Shown here piece by piece: positions 31,168 through 40,358 of a stretch of 64,000 nucleotides of DNA. The translations under genes were made by a program, and so were the position numbers. The stretch is taken from NCBI GenBank assembly GCA_025055755.1, contig JANWWF010000003.1:1-64000 (forward strand), written 5' to 3'. The first letter of the stretch is position 1, and the number at the start of each line of letters is the position of its first letter. Origin of the DNA: Candidatus Kapaibacterium sp. GTDB taxonomy: Bacteria; Bacteroidota; Ignavibacteria; Kapaibacteriales; NICIL-2. A model generated the notes under the pieces. It was not told the origin of the DNA. It was given only the letters and a program-made list of their open reading frames with translations, and searched no databases.

Positions 31168-32154
31168 ATGCTCCCGAAGCCTTTCCTAAAATGGGCAGGA
31201 GGGAAAACGCAGCTCGCCGAGGAGATTATCCGCCGACGTCCTGGGCGCTTTGGTGTGTACTACGAGCCGTTTGTTGGCAGTGGTGCGGTATTCTTTGCCC
31301 TCGTCCGAAAAGGGCTAATTCGCCATGCAACATTAGCCGATAGCAATTGGGAGCTCATCGAAACTTATCGCGCTATCCGAGACTATCCGGACGAGGTGAT
31401 GAAATTGCTGGCGTCCTATCCCTACACAGCAGATTTCTACTACTTGTTGCGTGAACAAGACCCTCGCTGTTTGAGTCCAGCCGAGCGTGCTGCCCGCATG
31501 ATTTACCTCAATAAAACTGGCTACAACGGACTCTACCGCGTCAATCGTGAGGGTAAATTCAACGTTCCCTTCGGACGCTACCGCTCGCCAAAGTACTATG
31601 ACCCAGACAATCTCCAGGCTGTCGCCGCAGCACTGCAGAATGTCGAGCTGTATTGCGAAGACTTTTCAACAATTGTCACACGTGCTGCAAGAAACGACTG
31701 GGTGTATTTCGATCCTCCCTATGTCCCTGTCTCCGCAACGGCGAATTTTACCGCCTACCAAGCAGGAGGATTTGGTTACCACGAGCAAGAACGTCTCCGC
31801 GATATATGCATGCTGCTCCATGAAAAGCACATCTTTATAACCCTATCGAACTCGGACACTCCACTTGTCCATCAGCTGTATGCTAATCCTATTTTTCGTC
31901 TTGTGCGTCTTTATGCTCGGCGCTCGATTTCGTGCAACCCCTCCCGTCGCGGTCCAATCACGGAAGTACTTGTGCTCAACTACACCCCAGCCAACCAAGA
32001 GTGCCAACCACCTCTTATTTCACCTATTGCACAAACCATCACTTCCGCCGAAACACCAGCGAAATCGGCACACCCTCCAGTGGAAATAGCTCCCGCAGTG
32101 TCCGCTCGATGTACCGCTTGTAGTGATCCGGAACAAGGTCGGGGAAGTTTGTGA
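31168..32154 (+). CDS. Dam-type (D12 class) N6-adenine DNA methyltransferase
   Basis: 328 residues from the ATG at 31168. All D12-class motifs are present: FLKWAGGKTQL (motif X), YYEPFVGSGAVFF (motif I), NKTGYNGLYRVNREGKFNVPFG (target recognition), and the catalytic WVYFDPPYVPVS (motif IV). The conserved part ends about ITEVLVLNY (residue 270); the final 40 or so residues are read from the antisense of der, whose stop is 116 bp inside this gene. Dam-type enzymes often modify GATC, but specificity here is a guess. It is probably the modification partner of the nuclease just upstream. Confidence 0.9.
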   Translation: MLPKPFLKWAGGKTQLAEEIIRRRPGRFGVYYEPFVGSGAVFFALVRKGLIRHATLADSNWELIETYRAIRDYPDEVMKLLASYPYTADFYYLLREQDPRCLSPAERAARMIYLNKTGYNGLYRVNREGKFNVPFGRYRSPKYYDPDNLQAVAAALQNVELYCEDFSTIVTRAARNDWVYFDPPYVPVSATANFTAYQAGGFGYHEQERLRDICMLLHEKHIFITLSNSDTPLVHQLYANPIFRLVRLYARRSISCNPSRRGPITEVLVLNYTPANQECQPPLISPIAQTITSAETPAKSAHPPVEIAPAVSARCTACSDPEQGRGSL

Positions 32155-33343
32155 AAAACACAAAGAGTGGCGGCGCAACACCCGTCTGCGTCACATAGTT
32201 GATGCGCAAGTCTCGCCCACGGACAGCGGGTGGCGGCGTACGCTCCAAGGCAGGAAGTAGCACCTCGTTCAGTTGTGCAGTCGGAATGCGGTGCTGCCGA
32301 CGGTGCTGGATGTCTATCGCCTTTTCAAGCAGGGTAACCAGTCGCTGCCGAGTAACCGCAGAGGTAAATACAACCGGCGCAAAATCTGCTGTCGGCATTT
32401 CATCGCGTATCTGCTCAGTGATGCGGTCGGCTGTCTTGGAATCCTTCTCGATCAAGTCCCACTTGTTGACGGCAATAATGATGCCCTTCCGCGCTGCGAT
32501 AACATCAGCGATGATGTGCTTGTCCTGGTGCTCTAAGCCACGAGTTGCATCGAGGACAACAATTGCTACATCACAGCGCTCAATTGCCCGCTGCGTCCGA
32601 ATGATACTGTACAGTTCGACTGACTCCTTGATAGTGCTCCGGCGTCGAAGCCCTGCAGTATCAACCAGCACGATGGGACGCCCGTAATACCGCACGACAC
32701 TGTCAACCGCATCCCGTGTTGTGCCCGCAATCGGGGTGACCACCATACGCTCCTGCCCGAGCAGTGCATTCACAATGGAAGATTTTCCGACATTTGGCCG
32801 CCCAACAATTGCGACCTTGAGGCGCTCATCAGCCGGTGGTTTAGGAACTGGAGTAAGGTGCTGCACTATTGCATCGAGCAGATCGCCCGTCTGGCGACCG
32901 CTGATTGCCGAGATACCGAATACTTGGGAAAAACCTAATCGGTATGCATCAGCAACGGCAGTGTCATGCTGAGGATGGTCACACTTGTTGACCGCCACGA
33001 TTACCGGCTTTTGCGCAGAGCGGAGCAATGCGGCGACCATTTCATCAAGGGGTGTAATGCCGGCCGTTGCGTCCACAACAAACACAATTACGTCAGCTTC
33101 CGCAATAGCGATGTGCGCTTGCTCGCGAATAGCACGCTCGAATATGTCCTCGCTGTCAGGAACGATTCCCCCGGTGTCCACAAGGTGAAAATACGTGCCA
33201 TTCCACTCTGTCTCACCATAGAGCCGATCGCGAGTTACGCCGGGGCGCTCCTCGACGATTGCTTCACGCCGCTCCAGAATCCGATTGAAAAGTGTTGACT
33301 TGCCCACATTCGGGCGACCAACAATTGCCACGATGTTTGTCAT
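32039..33343 (-). CDS. der: GTPase Der (EngA), ribosome assembly
   Basis: 434 residues with the two tandem G domains unique to Der: IVGRPNVGKSTLFNRI with DTGG and NKCD in the first, IVGRPNVGKSSIVNALLG with DTAGLRR and NKWD in the second. The KH-like C-terminal domain ends FVFFTNFPDLVPDHYKRYIERTLRELFPLEGVPISLVFRRK, the normal Der ending. Der acts in late maturation of the 50S subunit. Its last 116 bp overlap the tail of the Dam-type gene on the other strand, and its start overlaps the bcp stop by 4 bp. Confidence 0.97.
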   Translation of the reverse strand: MTNIVAIVGRPNVGKSTLFNRILERREAIVEERPGVTRDRLYGETEWNGTYFHLVDTGGIVPDSEDIFERAIREQAHIAIAEADVIVFVVDATAGITPLDEMVAALLRSAQKPVIVAVNKCDHPQHDTAVADAYRLGFSQVFGISAISGRQTGDLLDAIVQHLTPVPKPPADERLKVAIVGRPNVGKSSIVNALLGQERMVVTPIAGTTRDAVDSVVRYYGRPIVLVDTAGLRRRSTIKESVELYSIIRTQRAIERCDVAIVVLDATRGLEHQDKHIIADVIAARKGIIIAVNKWDLIEKDSKTADRITEQIRDEMPTADFAPVVFTSAVTRQRLVTLLEKAIDIQHRRQHRIPTAQLNEVLLPALERTPPPAVRGRDLRINYVTQTGVAPPLFVFFTNFPDLVPDHYKRYIERTLRELFPLEGVPISLVFRRK

Positions 33344-33816
33344 TGCTGACTGCGCAGTTGTGCAAGTGTTTGGACTACTTGCAGGGCATGCCCATCGGGA
33401 CGCACCTTGGAAAAAACCGCTGCAATCGTGCCATCTGGCGCAATGATGTAGGTTGTTCGCTCAACCCCGTAGTAGGTCTTGCCGTAGAGTTTTTTCTCTT
33501 TCCACACCTCGTATGCCTCGGCAATGCGATGGTGCTCATCTGCAAGCAGGCGAAAAGGCAGCTGGTGCTTGTTCGCAAAGTTGCGATGAGAATGGACTGA
33601 ATCGGGGCTTACCCCAATAACCACTGCCCCGTGCATGCTGATTTGCTCGAGTGCATCGCGGAATTCGCATGCTTCACGCGTGCACCCACTGGTATTGTCC
33701 CTGGGATAGAAGTAGAGCACCACCCACTTGCCACGATAGTCGGCCAGGGAAATGGTGTTGCCCTCTTGATCGAGGGCAGTAAATTCGGGAGCTGATTGCC
33801 CAACACGAAGTGCCAT
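33340..33816 (-). CDS. bcp: Thioredoxin-dependent peroxiredoxin (BCP/PrxQ type)
   Basis: 158 residues with the AhpC/TSA fold: RVGQSAPEFTALDQEGN, WVVLYFYPRDNTSGCTREACEFRD. Peroxidatic Cys45 and resolving Cys50 are five residues apart as in BCP/PrxQ. It reduces peroxides with thioredoxin. The ATG lies in the same CATG as the start of the divergent lipoprotein gene; its ribosome-binding site (AAGG, 6 bp upstream) is inside that gene. It precedes der with an ATGA overlap. Confidence 0.94.
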   Translation of the reverse strand: MALRVGQSAPEFTALDQEGNTISLADYRGKWVVLYFYPRDNTSGCTREACEFRDALEQISMHGAVVIGVSPDSVHSHRNFANKHQLPFRLLADEHHRIAEAYEVWKEKKLYGKTYYGVERTTYIIAPDGTIAAVFSKVRPDGHALQVVQTLAQLRSQQ

Positions 33817-34936
33817 GCGCTACCTTGTTATCCTGGTTGGTTGTAGTGCAATACTGCTCGGCTGCCGTAGTGTGGGAACCGAGCCGGTGCCTACGGACGA
33901 ACCGCTCGCTATTCGCATTGTGACAACCATGCCGGGCAACACGGAGGGAATGCCTCAGGTTCGCTACACGTTCCGTGCCCTCCATTCTCCACTTGCGGGA
34001 GATACCCTCGAATACTTGTGGGATTTCGACACAACCTATATCCGCACCCAGACCCCTGCGGTGGACTATGCTTTTGCTGATGTTGGCTGGTATCGCGTGA
34101 CCGTTACGCTATTCCGAGGCTCGCGTGCTATTGGAAGCGGCGGGCTACTGGTCAACATTCGGCGCGATCCTCCTTCGATTCGAATGGTAAAAATTCCTGC
34201 AGGGACGTTTCTGCGCGGCTCTACCCGCGTGGACCTTCGTGAACAGCCTGTTGTGCGCGTTCGCATCTCACAGCCGCTGTACATCAGCGTTTATGAAGTC
34301 ACCCAGCCAGAATGGGAACAGGTGATGGGCACCAGCCCGGCATATTTCCGGGGGGCCACGCTACCGGTGTCCAACATCTCCTGGATGGAGGCAGTGGACT
34401 TCTGCAATCGTCTTTCGATCCGACTCGGCTACCGTCCATGCTACCGCATTAGCGGGGACAGTGTCGAGTGTGACTGGAGTGCCGATGGCTTCCGTTTGCC
34501 CACGGAGGCAGAATGGGAATATGCAGCGCGTGCCGGCACCACCACGGACGTCTATACGGGCAACCTTGCTGATCCATACGCCGAATGCCTGGCAAGCGAT
34601 ACGCTCGAGCAAGTGCTCGACCGTATTGCGTGGTACTGCAAGAACTCGGATCTTATCCCACATCCGGTGGGATTGAAAGAACCAAATCCATGGGGACTGT
34701 ACGACATCATCGGCAACGTGAGCGAGTTTGTGTGGGATTGGGACAGTGGTCGCCCCTATTCACCGAGCGATACGCTCGATCCACGTGGACCATCATGGGG
34801 AGTAGTACGGTACCTGCGGGGAGGCAGTTTTCTCGAAGGTGCACGGGAAAACCGTGCAGCAGCCCGAACAAGTGTTTTTCCGCCCTCGCGGCGGAAGATT
34901 GACGGCGGTATTCGGCTGGTACGGCGGGCGGAATGA
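33815..34936 (+). CDS. SUMF1 (formylglycine-generating-enzyme-like) lipoprotein with PKD-like domain
   Basis: 373 residues. The signal peptide ends in a lipobox (ILLGC, Cys17). A PKD-like beta domain (about 30-115: YTFRALHSPLAGDTLEYLWDFD, VDYAFADVGWYRVTVTLF) precedes an SUMF1/FGE-sulfatase domain: MVKIPAGTFLRGS, YEVTQPEWEQVMGTSP, NISWMEAVDFCNRLS, FRLPTEAEWEYAARAG, NPWGLYDIIGNVSEFVWDW, LRGGSF and GGIRLVRR. T9SS lipoproteins GldJ and GldK carry this fold, but so do many other Bacteroidota proteins. The paired cysteines of true FGE enzymes are not evident, so it is likely structural. It lies 60 bp before fliH. Confidence 0.85.
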   Translation: MRYLVILVGCSAILLGCRSVGTEPVPTDEPLAIRIVTTMPGNTEGMPQVRYTFRALHSPLAGDTLEYLWDFDTTYIRTQTPAVDYAFADVGWYRVTVTLFRGSRAIGSGGLLVNIRRDPPSIRMVKIPAGTFLRGSTRVDLREQPVVRVRISQPLYISVYEVTQPEWEQVMGTSPAYFRGATLPVSNISWMEAVDFCNRLSIRLGYRPCYRISGDSVECDWSADGFRLPTEAEWEYAARAGTTTDVYTGNLADPYAECLASDTLEQVLDRIAWYCKNSDLIPHPVGLKEPNPWGLYDIIGNVSEFVWDWDSGRPYSPSDTLDPRGPSWGVVRYLRGGSFLEGARENRAAARTSVFPPSRRKIDGGIRLVRRAE

Positions 34937-34946
34937 CCGAATTGGG

Positions 34947-34962
34947 TTGGCACAGTCCTTGT
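34947..34962 (+). promoter_or_regulatory. Sigma-54-like promoter before fliH
   Basis: TTGGCAC (34947-34953), 5 bp, then TTGT (34959-34962). The -24 element is a full match to the RpoN consensus and the -12 element has TTG with T in place of C. Start of transcription would be about 22 bp before the fliH ATG. The same motif is found before flgB. Confidence 0.5.
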
Positions 34963-34996
34963 TGTACCTGCTGAGACACTCCAGAGCACGGAAGCT

Positions 34997-35746
34997 ATGG
35001 CTACGCGAATCACCATTCCTCTCTACCGCCCCCCGGCACGTATCCGTATCCTACGGGATGCAGCTCTTCCGCAGGTTGAGCCGCTTGCATTAGAAGATTT
35101 CGCCGAACCCTTATACACCGACGCTCCTGAACCTAAAGATGCCACTGAACATTCGACGGTTGAGCTCCCCGCAGAAGAGCCCCATTTTACCATTGAGCAA
35201 GTGCAACAGGAAGTGCAAGCTGCTTATGAGCGGGGTTTTGCCGAGGGACAAGAAGTAGCATCTGCTGTGTTAGAGACAGAGCTTCGCACCCTGACCGAGC
35301 GAGTACGCAGTCTCGATGCCGTTATACTCAACCTGCAACAACAGTACGCCGAAGCGATCCGACAAATCGAGCCAACTGTTCTCGATCTTGCTATCACGAT
35401 CGCCAGGGCTATTCTTGGCTACGAGGCTGAGCAAAGCATTGCGTGTGTCGTTGCTCAAGCACGAGCAGCGCTGGAACAGTACCATGGCAACGATGCGGTC
35501 ACTATTCGATTGCATCCAGAGGACCTGGCTACCTTAGAAAAGGCAGGTAATCCATTAGCTGCACATTCCAGCTCCTCCTCGATAACATTAGTAGCAGATT
35601 CATCGGTCGAGCAAGGAGGATGCATCGTGGAAACAGCATTGGGCACATTTGATGCCCAGCTTCGTACGCAGCTCAAGCGAGCGCGAGAGCTCTTGAGCAA
35701 ACAACGGTGTGCATCATCATCGGATACAATCGCCGATGAACAATAA
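34997..35746 (+). CDS. fliH: Flagellar assembly protein FliH
   Basis: 249 residues in the FliH/HrpE arrangement. A variable N-terminus precedes the helix VQQEVQAAYERGFAEGQEVA, where Ala/Gly spacing is as in FliH. A long helical region (LETELRTLTERVRSLDAVILNLQQQYAEAI) follows, then the ATPase-binding C-terminal domain (LDLAITIARAILGYE, VTIRLHPEDLATLE, VEQGGCIVETALGTFDAQLRTQLKRARELL). FliH binds and regulates FliI at the base of the flagellar export apparatus. It overlaps fliI by 11 bp. Confidence 0.9.
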   Translation: MATRITIPLYRPPARIRILRDAALPQVEPLALEDFAEPLYTDAPEPKDATEHSTVELPAEEPHFTIEQVQQEVQAAYERGFAEGQEVASAVLETELRTLTERVRSLDAVILNLQQQYAEAIRQIEPTVLDLAITIARAILGYEAEQSIACVVAQARAALEQYHGNDAVTIRLHPEDLATLEKAGNPLAAHSSSSSITLVADSSVEQGGCIVETALGTFDAQLRTQLKRARELLSKQRCASSSDTIADEQ

Positions 35747-37037
35747 CTCTACCCTTCTTTCTAAGCGCGCCCTTATTGAACATGCTGGCACAATTGCTAA
35801 CGTCATTGGAATAACCATCGAGAGCATTGGACCACAAGCAGCTATAGGCGAGCTCCTTCACCTGCGGACACCCGATGGACAGTGCGTTGCTGAGTGTGAA
35901 GTTGTCGGATTTCGCGACAATCGGATTATTTCGATGGTTCTTGGGGAGACACATCGGCTTATGCCTGGCATGAAGCTTATCGCAACTGGACGCTCGCTTG
36001 AAGTAGAGCTTAGTCCTGCTCTCCTCGGTCGCATTCTCGACGGGATTGGCCGTCCGCTTGACGATCGCCCTTTGCCACCACCCACTGAGCAGAGACCTAT
36101 CTATGCAGCTGCTCCTCCTCCACTGACACGACAGCGAATTAGAACCCCTCTGATTACCGGTATTCGGGCGATCGACGGTATGCTTACCATTGGGAAAGGG
36201 CAGCGTGTCGGCATCTTCGCAGGCTCGGGAGTGGGGAAATCAACTCTGTTAGGTATGCTTGCACGTCATACCAGTGCTGACGTGAACGTCATTGCACTTA
36301 TCGGTGAACGAGGGCGTGAAGTACGCGAATTTCTGGAAAAAGACCTTGGCCCCGAAGGATTAGAACGCTCTGTTGTCGTTTGTGCCACCAGTGACCAACC
36401 CGCCCTGCTCCGCATCAAGGCTGCCCTGGTAGCGACAACAATAGCCGAATATTTCCGCGACCAAGGCCTCGACGTCCTCCTCATGATGGACTCAGTCACT
36501 CGCCTTGCAATGGCACAACGGGAGGTGGGACTGGCAATCGGCGAACCGCCAACGACAAAAGGCTATACTCCTTCTGTTTTCGCAATGCTCCACAGCGTTA
36601 TGGAACGCGCGGGCACATCGCATGTAGGCACAATTACTGCACTCTACACCGTCTTAGTCGAGGGAGACGATATGAACGAACCTATCGCTGATGCAGCCCG
36701 CGGCATTCTCGATGGACATATTGTTCTCACCAGAAAACTCGCACAGCAAGGGCATTACCCCGCCATTGATGTCCTACAAAGCATCAGCCGCATCATGGAC
36801 GACATTATCACCCCCGAACATCGCTCTGCCGCCATGGCAATTAAAGAGCTGCTGGCGCTCTATGCAGAATCAGAAGACCTTATCGCTGTCGGTGCTTACC
36901 AGAGCGGAACAAACCCATTACTCGACCGCGCAATTGCCTTCCGACCAGCGATTGTAGAGTTTCTCCGCCAGCAAAAGCATGAGTTCTCCCCTTTCGAGCA
37001 GACCCTTGAACGCCTCAAGCGCCTTATTGCCCCATAA
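35736..37037 (+). CDS. fliI: Flagellar export ATPase FliI
   Basis: 433 residues from ATG 35736; GTG 35709 in frame is an alternative. It is a type III export ATPase related to F1-beta: Walker A FAGSGVGKST (161-170), ALIGERGREVREF, Walker B VLLMMDSVTRLAMAQREVGLAIGEPPTTKGYTPSVF and the DDMNEPIADAARGILDGHIVLTR block typical of FliI. It drives unfolding and delivery of flagellar subunits. No FliJ gene follows; the next gene is on the opposite strand 56 bp away. Confidence 0.95.
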   Translation: MNNNSTLLSKRALIEHAGTIANVIGITIESIGPQAAIGELLHLRTPDGQCVAECEVVGFRDNRIISMVLGETHRLMPGMKLIATGRSLEVELSPALLGRILDGIGRPLDDRPLPPPTEQRPIYAAAPPPLTRQRIRTPLITGIRAIDGMLTIGKGQRVGIFAGSGVGKSTLLGMLARHTSADVNVIALIGERGREVREFLEKDLGPEGLERSVVVCATSDQPALLRIKAALVATTIAEYFRDQGLDVLLMMDSVTRLAMAQREVGLAIGEPPTTKGYTPSVFAMLHSVMERAGTSHVGTITALYTVLVEGDDMNEPIADAARGILDGHIVLTRKLAQQGHYPAIDVLQSISRIMDDIITPEHRSAAMAIKELLALYAESEDLIAVGAYQSGTNPLLDRAIAFRPAIVEFLRQQKHEFSPFEQTLERLKRLIAP

Positions 37038-37093
37038 TCACACGAATGCTAACCAAGTGGCAAAAGGATGCGATCAGGAAGAAGCACTTCCCC

Positions 37094-37609
37094 CTACCAC
37101 GCCCACCCGATCGAAGCGCCACCCCACGGAGCAATCCCACTCAAACTAATCAACGGAGTAAAGCTTAGGCGAATAAGAATACCACCGTCGGGCGGCGTCA
37201 GGCGGTACCCGATATGAACAGGAAAGTAAGGCACCGGTTCGGGAGGTCCTGGAGGACAGCTTTGCCACCACCCGCACCACTTTAGGGCAAACAAACCGAT
37301 GCCTGCTCCACACTCCAGGTGATGCATACCACCTGGACTGTACACATAGATGCCCTGCAGAAAAATCCAATACAAATCCGTTCCAAACGTAGGTAGGCCA
37401 CCTACCCGCACCCCAAAATCTGGCCAGAACCGATGCTCGTAATTCAGCGAAAGAAAGATACCATTGCCCAATAGCTCCAGGTACATGGCCTGTGATGTCT
37501 GGGGCTGTTGTAATTGGTGTCTCCCCCCATCCATACCTACCAGGGGAATAGTCCCTGCTATCGAGGACAAAAGAAGGCAGTACATAGCTCGATGCAAGTG
37601 TTTCATCAT
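37094..37609 (-). CDS. Small outer-membrane-barrel-like protein (paralogue of the next gene)
   Basis: About 171 residues. A hydrophobic N-terminal signal (MYCLLLSSIAGTIPLVG) is followed by alternating short beta segments rich in Gly and aromatic residues: LELLGNGIFLSLNYEHRF, DFGVRVGG, LECGAGIGLFAL, YFPVHIGYRLTPPDGGILIRLSFTPLI and a C-terminal WGGASIGWAW ending in Trp. It closely parallels the neighbour at 37623-38138, so the two are tandem duplicates. I know no named family; the pattern is that of a short outer-membrane barrel. Start is ATG 37609 (or 37606); the frame is open to 37651, into the neighbour. Confidence 0.7.
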   Translation of the reverse strand: MMKHLHRAMYCLLLSSIAGTIPLVGMDGGRHQLQQPQTSQAMYLELLGNGIFLSLNYEHRFWPDFGVRVGGLPTFGTDLYWIFLQGIYVYSPGGMHHLECGAGIGLFALKWCGWWQSCPPGPPEPVPYFPVHIGYRLTPPDGGILIRLSFTPLISLSGIAPWGGASIGWAW

Positions 37610-37622
37610 CTCATTTATCCGA

Positions 37623-38138
37623 TTACCATGACCAACCAAGAGAGAGTCCACCCCAGGGGAGTATACCCCATTCGTTCGTCGTCTGTTTTACCATGAGCAG
37701 CGGAGTAAATCCCAGCCGAAGCAGGAATCCACCATCCGACTGCTGAAAACGGTACCCAAGATGCAAAGGGAAATACACCTTTGGCTCTGGCGGCCCAGAA
37801 CTACTCCCGCCACTACCCAATAGATCAAGGTTCAATGCAAACGCCATGACACCAAGTCCTCCTCCCACTTCAAGATGGTGGTTGCCATCAGGATTTGTGA
37901 GCATCAGTCCTTGAGCAAAAAACCAGTATGCCTCCTCGCTGTAAAATCCTCCTATCCGGAGACCATACCCTGTGGAAATATGTCCATCCGCATTGAGGGA
38001 GAAAAGCAGACCCCCACCGAACACTTCCACGTATGCAGCATAGCGAATATCCTTTTCCACTCGGTGGCTCTGTGCATAAAGCTCTTCTATCCACCCACCG
38101 ATGCTACCAATAATCACTACACACCCAATGAGCACCAT
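37623..38138 (-). CDS. Small outer-membrane-barrel-like protein
   Basis: 171 residues from ATG 38138, which has GGAGG 7 bp upstream; the frame is open to 38219 but only this start puts the signal peptide (VLIGCVVIIGSIGGWIEELYAQ) first. Blocks shared with its downstream paralogue: EVFGGGLLFSLN, GYGLRIGG, HHLEVGGGLGVMAF, GPPEPKVYFPLHLGYRFQQSDGGFLLRLGFTPLL and a final GGLSLGWSW. The repeated Gly-aromatic beta pattern fits an outer-membrane barrel. It was not recognised as a named family. Confidence 0.75.
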   Translation of the reverse strand: MVLIGCVVIIGSIGGWIEELYAQSHRVEKDIRYAAYVEVFGGGLLFSLNADGHISTGYGLRIGGFYSEEAYWFFAQGLMLTNPDGNHHLEVGGGLGVMAFALNLDLLGSGGSSSGPPEPKVYFPLHLGYRFQQSDGGFLLRLGFTPLLMVKQTTNEWGILPWGGLSLGWSW

Positions 38139-38287
38139 ACATTCACCTCCCATTACATTGTAGCTATGCGAAAATAGCCATTCACAGGAGCGTGAAAGAT
38201 TGTTTTGTAATTGCAGCATTTATGTTTTCGTCATAGTCATGTAAGTTCGCATACAAATAAGTCGTTTCACTGCGGAGAAAAGCACCG

Positions 38288-40333
38288 ATGGCAACAGTTG
38301 AATCGTGGACCTTAGCTCCGCCCCATGTCAATGGCCACCACATCAGCAATACGCGCGCTGCTGCTTACGAGGCCCTGCGTCAAGAATACGAACGTCTCCT
38401 TGCACAACTGGAGCCAGACGTGCGCAGCCTTCTGGAACGTTGGCGAGAAGAACTTGCCCAATACCAGGAGGAAGAATACGTGTACACCGTGCGGGGGAAA
38501 GAAATCCGTGTCCGCAACTACACAGAGTCTCTCTCTCATCTCCGCATTCCCAAGATTGCCACACCGCGCTTTCATGACTGGGGAGATATTGTCCGGTGGG
38601 CAATGCAAGAAAATTTTCCTGGTAAGTTTCCCTATACCGCAGGAGTTTATCCATTCAAGCGGCAGAACGAAGACCCCACCCGCATGTTCGCTGGTGAAGG
38701 CGGCCCCGAGCGCACTAACAAGCGATTCCACTACCTTTCCTACGGAATGCCAGCAGCCCGGCTTTCAACCGCGTTTGATTCAGTGACACTCTACGGGGAA
38801 GACCCAGACCGCCGTCCCGACATTTACGGAAAGATTGGAAACTCGGGTGTCAGTGTTGCAACGATTGACGATGCCAAAAAGCTCTACTCGGGCTTCGATC
38901 TCTGCGCCCCGACAACGTCGGTGTCAATGACCATCAATGGCCCCGCGCCAATGATTCTGGCGTTCTTTCTCAACACCGCGATAGACCAAGAGTGTGAAAA
39001 GTACATCCGCGAGCAAGGTTTAACGGACGCTGTCAAGCGGCACATCGAGGAAATCTACCAGCGGCTGGGAGTGCCGCGTCCAGTGTACCGTAATATTGCC
39101 ACAAATGCTGCTCCTGGTGAACTTCCCGAAGGTCACAACGGCCTTGGACTCCTCCTGCTTGGCGTCAGTGGCGACGAAGTTCTTCCACCCGACGTGTATG
39201 CAGAGTGCAAGCGACGTGCCCTACAAACTGTGCGAGGCACAGTCCAAGCAGATATTCTGAAGGAAGACCAAGCACAAAATACCTGCATTTTCTCCACAGA
39301 ATTTGCCCTGCGCATGATGGGAGATGTGCAGGAGTACTTCATCGCAAACAAAATCCGCAACTTCTATTCCGTATCAATTTCTGGCTACCACATCGCTGAG
39401 GCTGGCGCCAATCCTATTACCCAGCTTGCCTTTACGCTTGCCAATGGTTTTACCTACGTCGAGTACTACCTGTCGCGCGGCATGCATATTGATGACTTTG
39501 CCCCAAACTTGTCGTTTTTCTTCTCGAACGGTCTCGACCCAGAGTATTCCGTCATTGGGCGTGTAGCACGACGCATTTGGGCAAAGGCGATCAAGTACAA
39601 GTACGGCGGCAACGAACGCTCGCAGATGCTCAAGTACCACATCCAAACCTCGGGACGCTCTCTCCACGCGCAGGAGATTGCCTTCAACGACATTCGTACA
39701 ACACTTCAGGCACTCTACGCCATCTATGACAACTGCAACTCACTCCACACAAATGCTTACGACGAAGCGATCACAACACCCACAGAAGAGTCTGTACGCC
39801 GCGCTGTGGCAATCCAGCTTATTATCAACAAGGAACTCGGCCTGGCCAAGAATGAAAACCCCTTGCAAGGATCGTTCATCATTGAACAGCTTACCGATTT
39901 GGTCGAGGAAGCAGTGTACATGGAATTCCAGCGCTTGACTGAACGCGGTGGTGTGCTTGGTGCAATGGAACTGATGTACCAGCGCAACAAGATTCAAGAA
40001 GAATCGCTTTACTACGAGTCGCTCAAGCATAGCGGCGAGCTTCCGATCATTGGCGTCAACACGTTCCTGTCGAAAGACGGCTCGCCAACGGTTATCCCAC
40101 AAGAGGTTATTCGCTCTACCCCTGAAGAGAAAGAACAACAAATAGCTAATCTCGAAGCCTTCTGGCGCCGCAATGCGGAGCGAGCTGAGCCAGCCCTCAA
40201 GCGGTTGAAAGACACGGCACGACGAGGTGAAAACATCTTCGAGGCACTAATGGATGTGTGCAAAGTCTGCTCCCTTGGGCAAATGACCCATGCGCTTTAC
40301 CAAGTGGGCGGACAGTACCGGCGGAATATGTGA
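38288..40333 (+). CDS. Methylmalonyl/isobutyryl-CoA mutase family catalytic subunit (IcmF-like mutase domain)
   Basis: 681 residues covering only the TIM-barrel substrate domain of B12-dependent acyl-CoA mutases. Marks include [95 protein letters not shown], and [26 protein letters not shown]. The wording is closer to the C-terminal part of the fused isobutyryl-CoA mutase IcmF than to methylmalonyl-CoA mutase. IcmF normally carries an N-terminal B12-binding domain and a G-protein chaperone, and both are missing here, so a separate small subunit must be encoded elsewhere. GGAG lies 10 bp before the ATG. rarA follows after 25 bp. Confidence 0.88.
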   Translation: MATVESWTLAPPHVNGHHISNTRAAAYEALRQEYERLLAQLEPDVRSLLERWREELAQYQEEEYVYTVRGKEIRVRNYTESLSHLRIPKIATPRFHDWGDIVRWAMQENFPGKFPYTAGVYPFKRQNEDPTRMFAGEGGPERTNKRFHYLSYGMPAARLSTAFDSVTLYGEDPDRRPDIYGKIGNSGVSVATIDDAKKLYSGFDLCAPTTSVSMTINGPAPMILAFFLNTAIDQECEKYIREQGLTDAVKRHIEEIYQRLGVPRPVYRNIATNAAPGELPEGHNGLGLLLLGVSGDEVLPPDVYAECKRRALQTVRGTVQADILKEDQAQNTCIFSTEFALRMMGDVQEYFIANKIRNFYSVSISGYHIAEAGANPITQLAFTLANGFTYVEYYLSRGMHIDDFAPNLSFFFSNGLDPEYSVIGRVARRIWAKAIKYKYGGNERSQMLKYHIQTSGRSLHAQEIAFNDIRTTLQALYAIYDNCNSLHTNAYDEAITTPTEESVRRAVAIQLIINKELGLAKNENPLQGSFIIEQLTDLVEEAVYMEFQRLTERGGVLGAMELMYQRNKIQEESLYYESLKHSGELPIIGVNTFLSKDGSPTVIPQEVIRSTPEEKEQQIANLEAFWRRNAERAEPALKRLKDTARRGENIFEALMDVCKVCSLGQMTHALYQVGGQYRRNM

Positions 40334-40358
40334 CAACACCCGTTTTCATGTGGCTTCA

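Noticed and set aside
37623-37651. Overlap of the two barrel-like genes
   Set aside because: It disappears when the downstream gene starts at ATG 37609, which also gives a better signal peptide.
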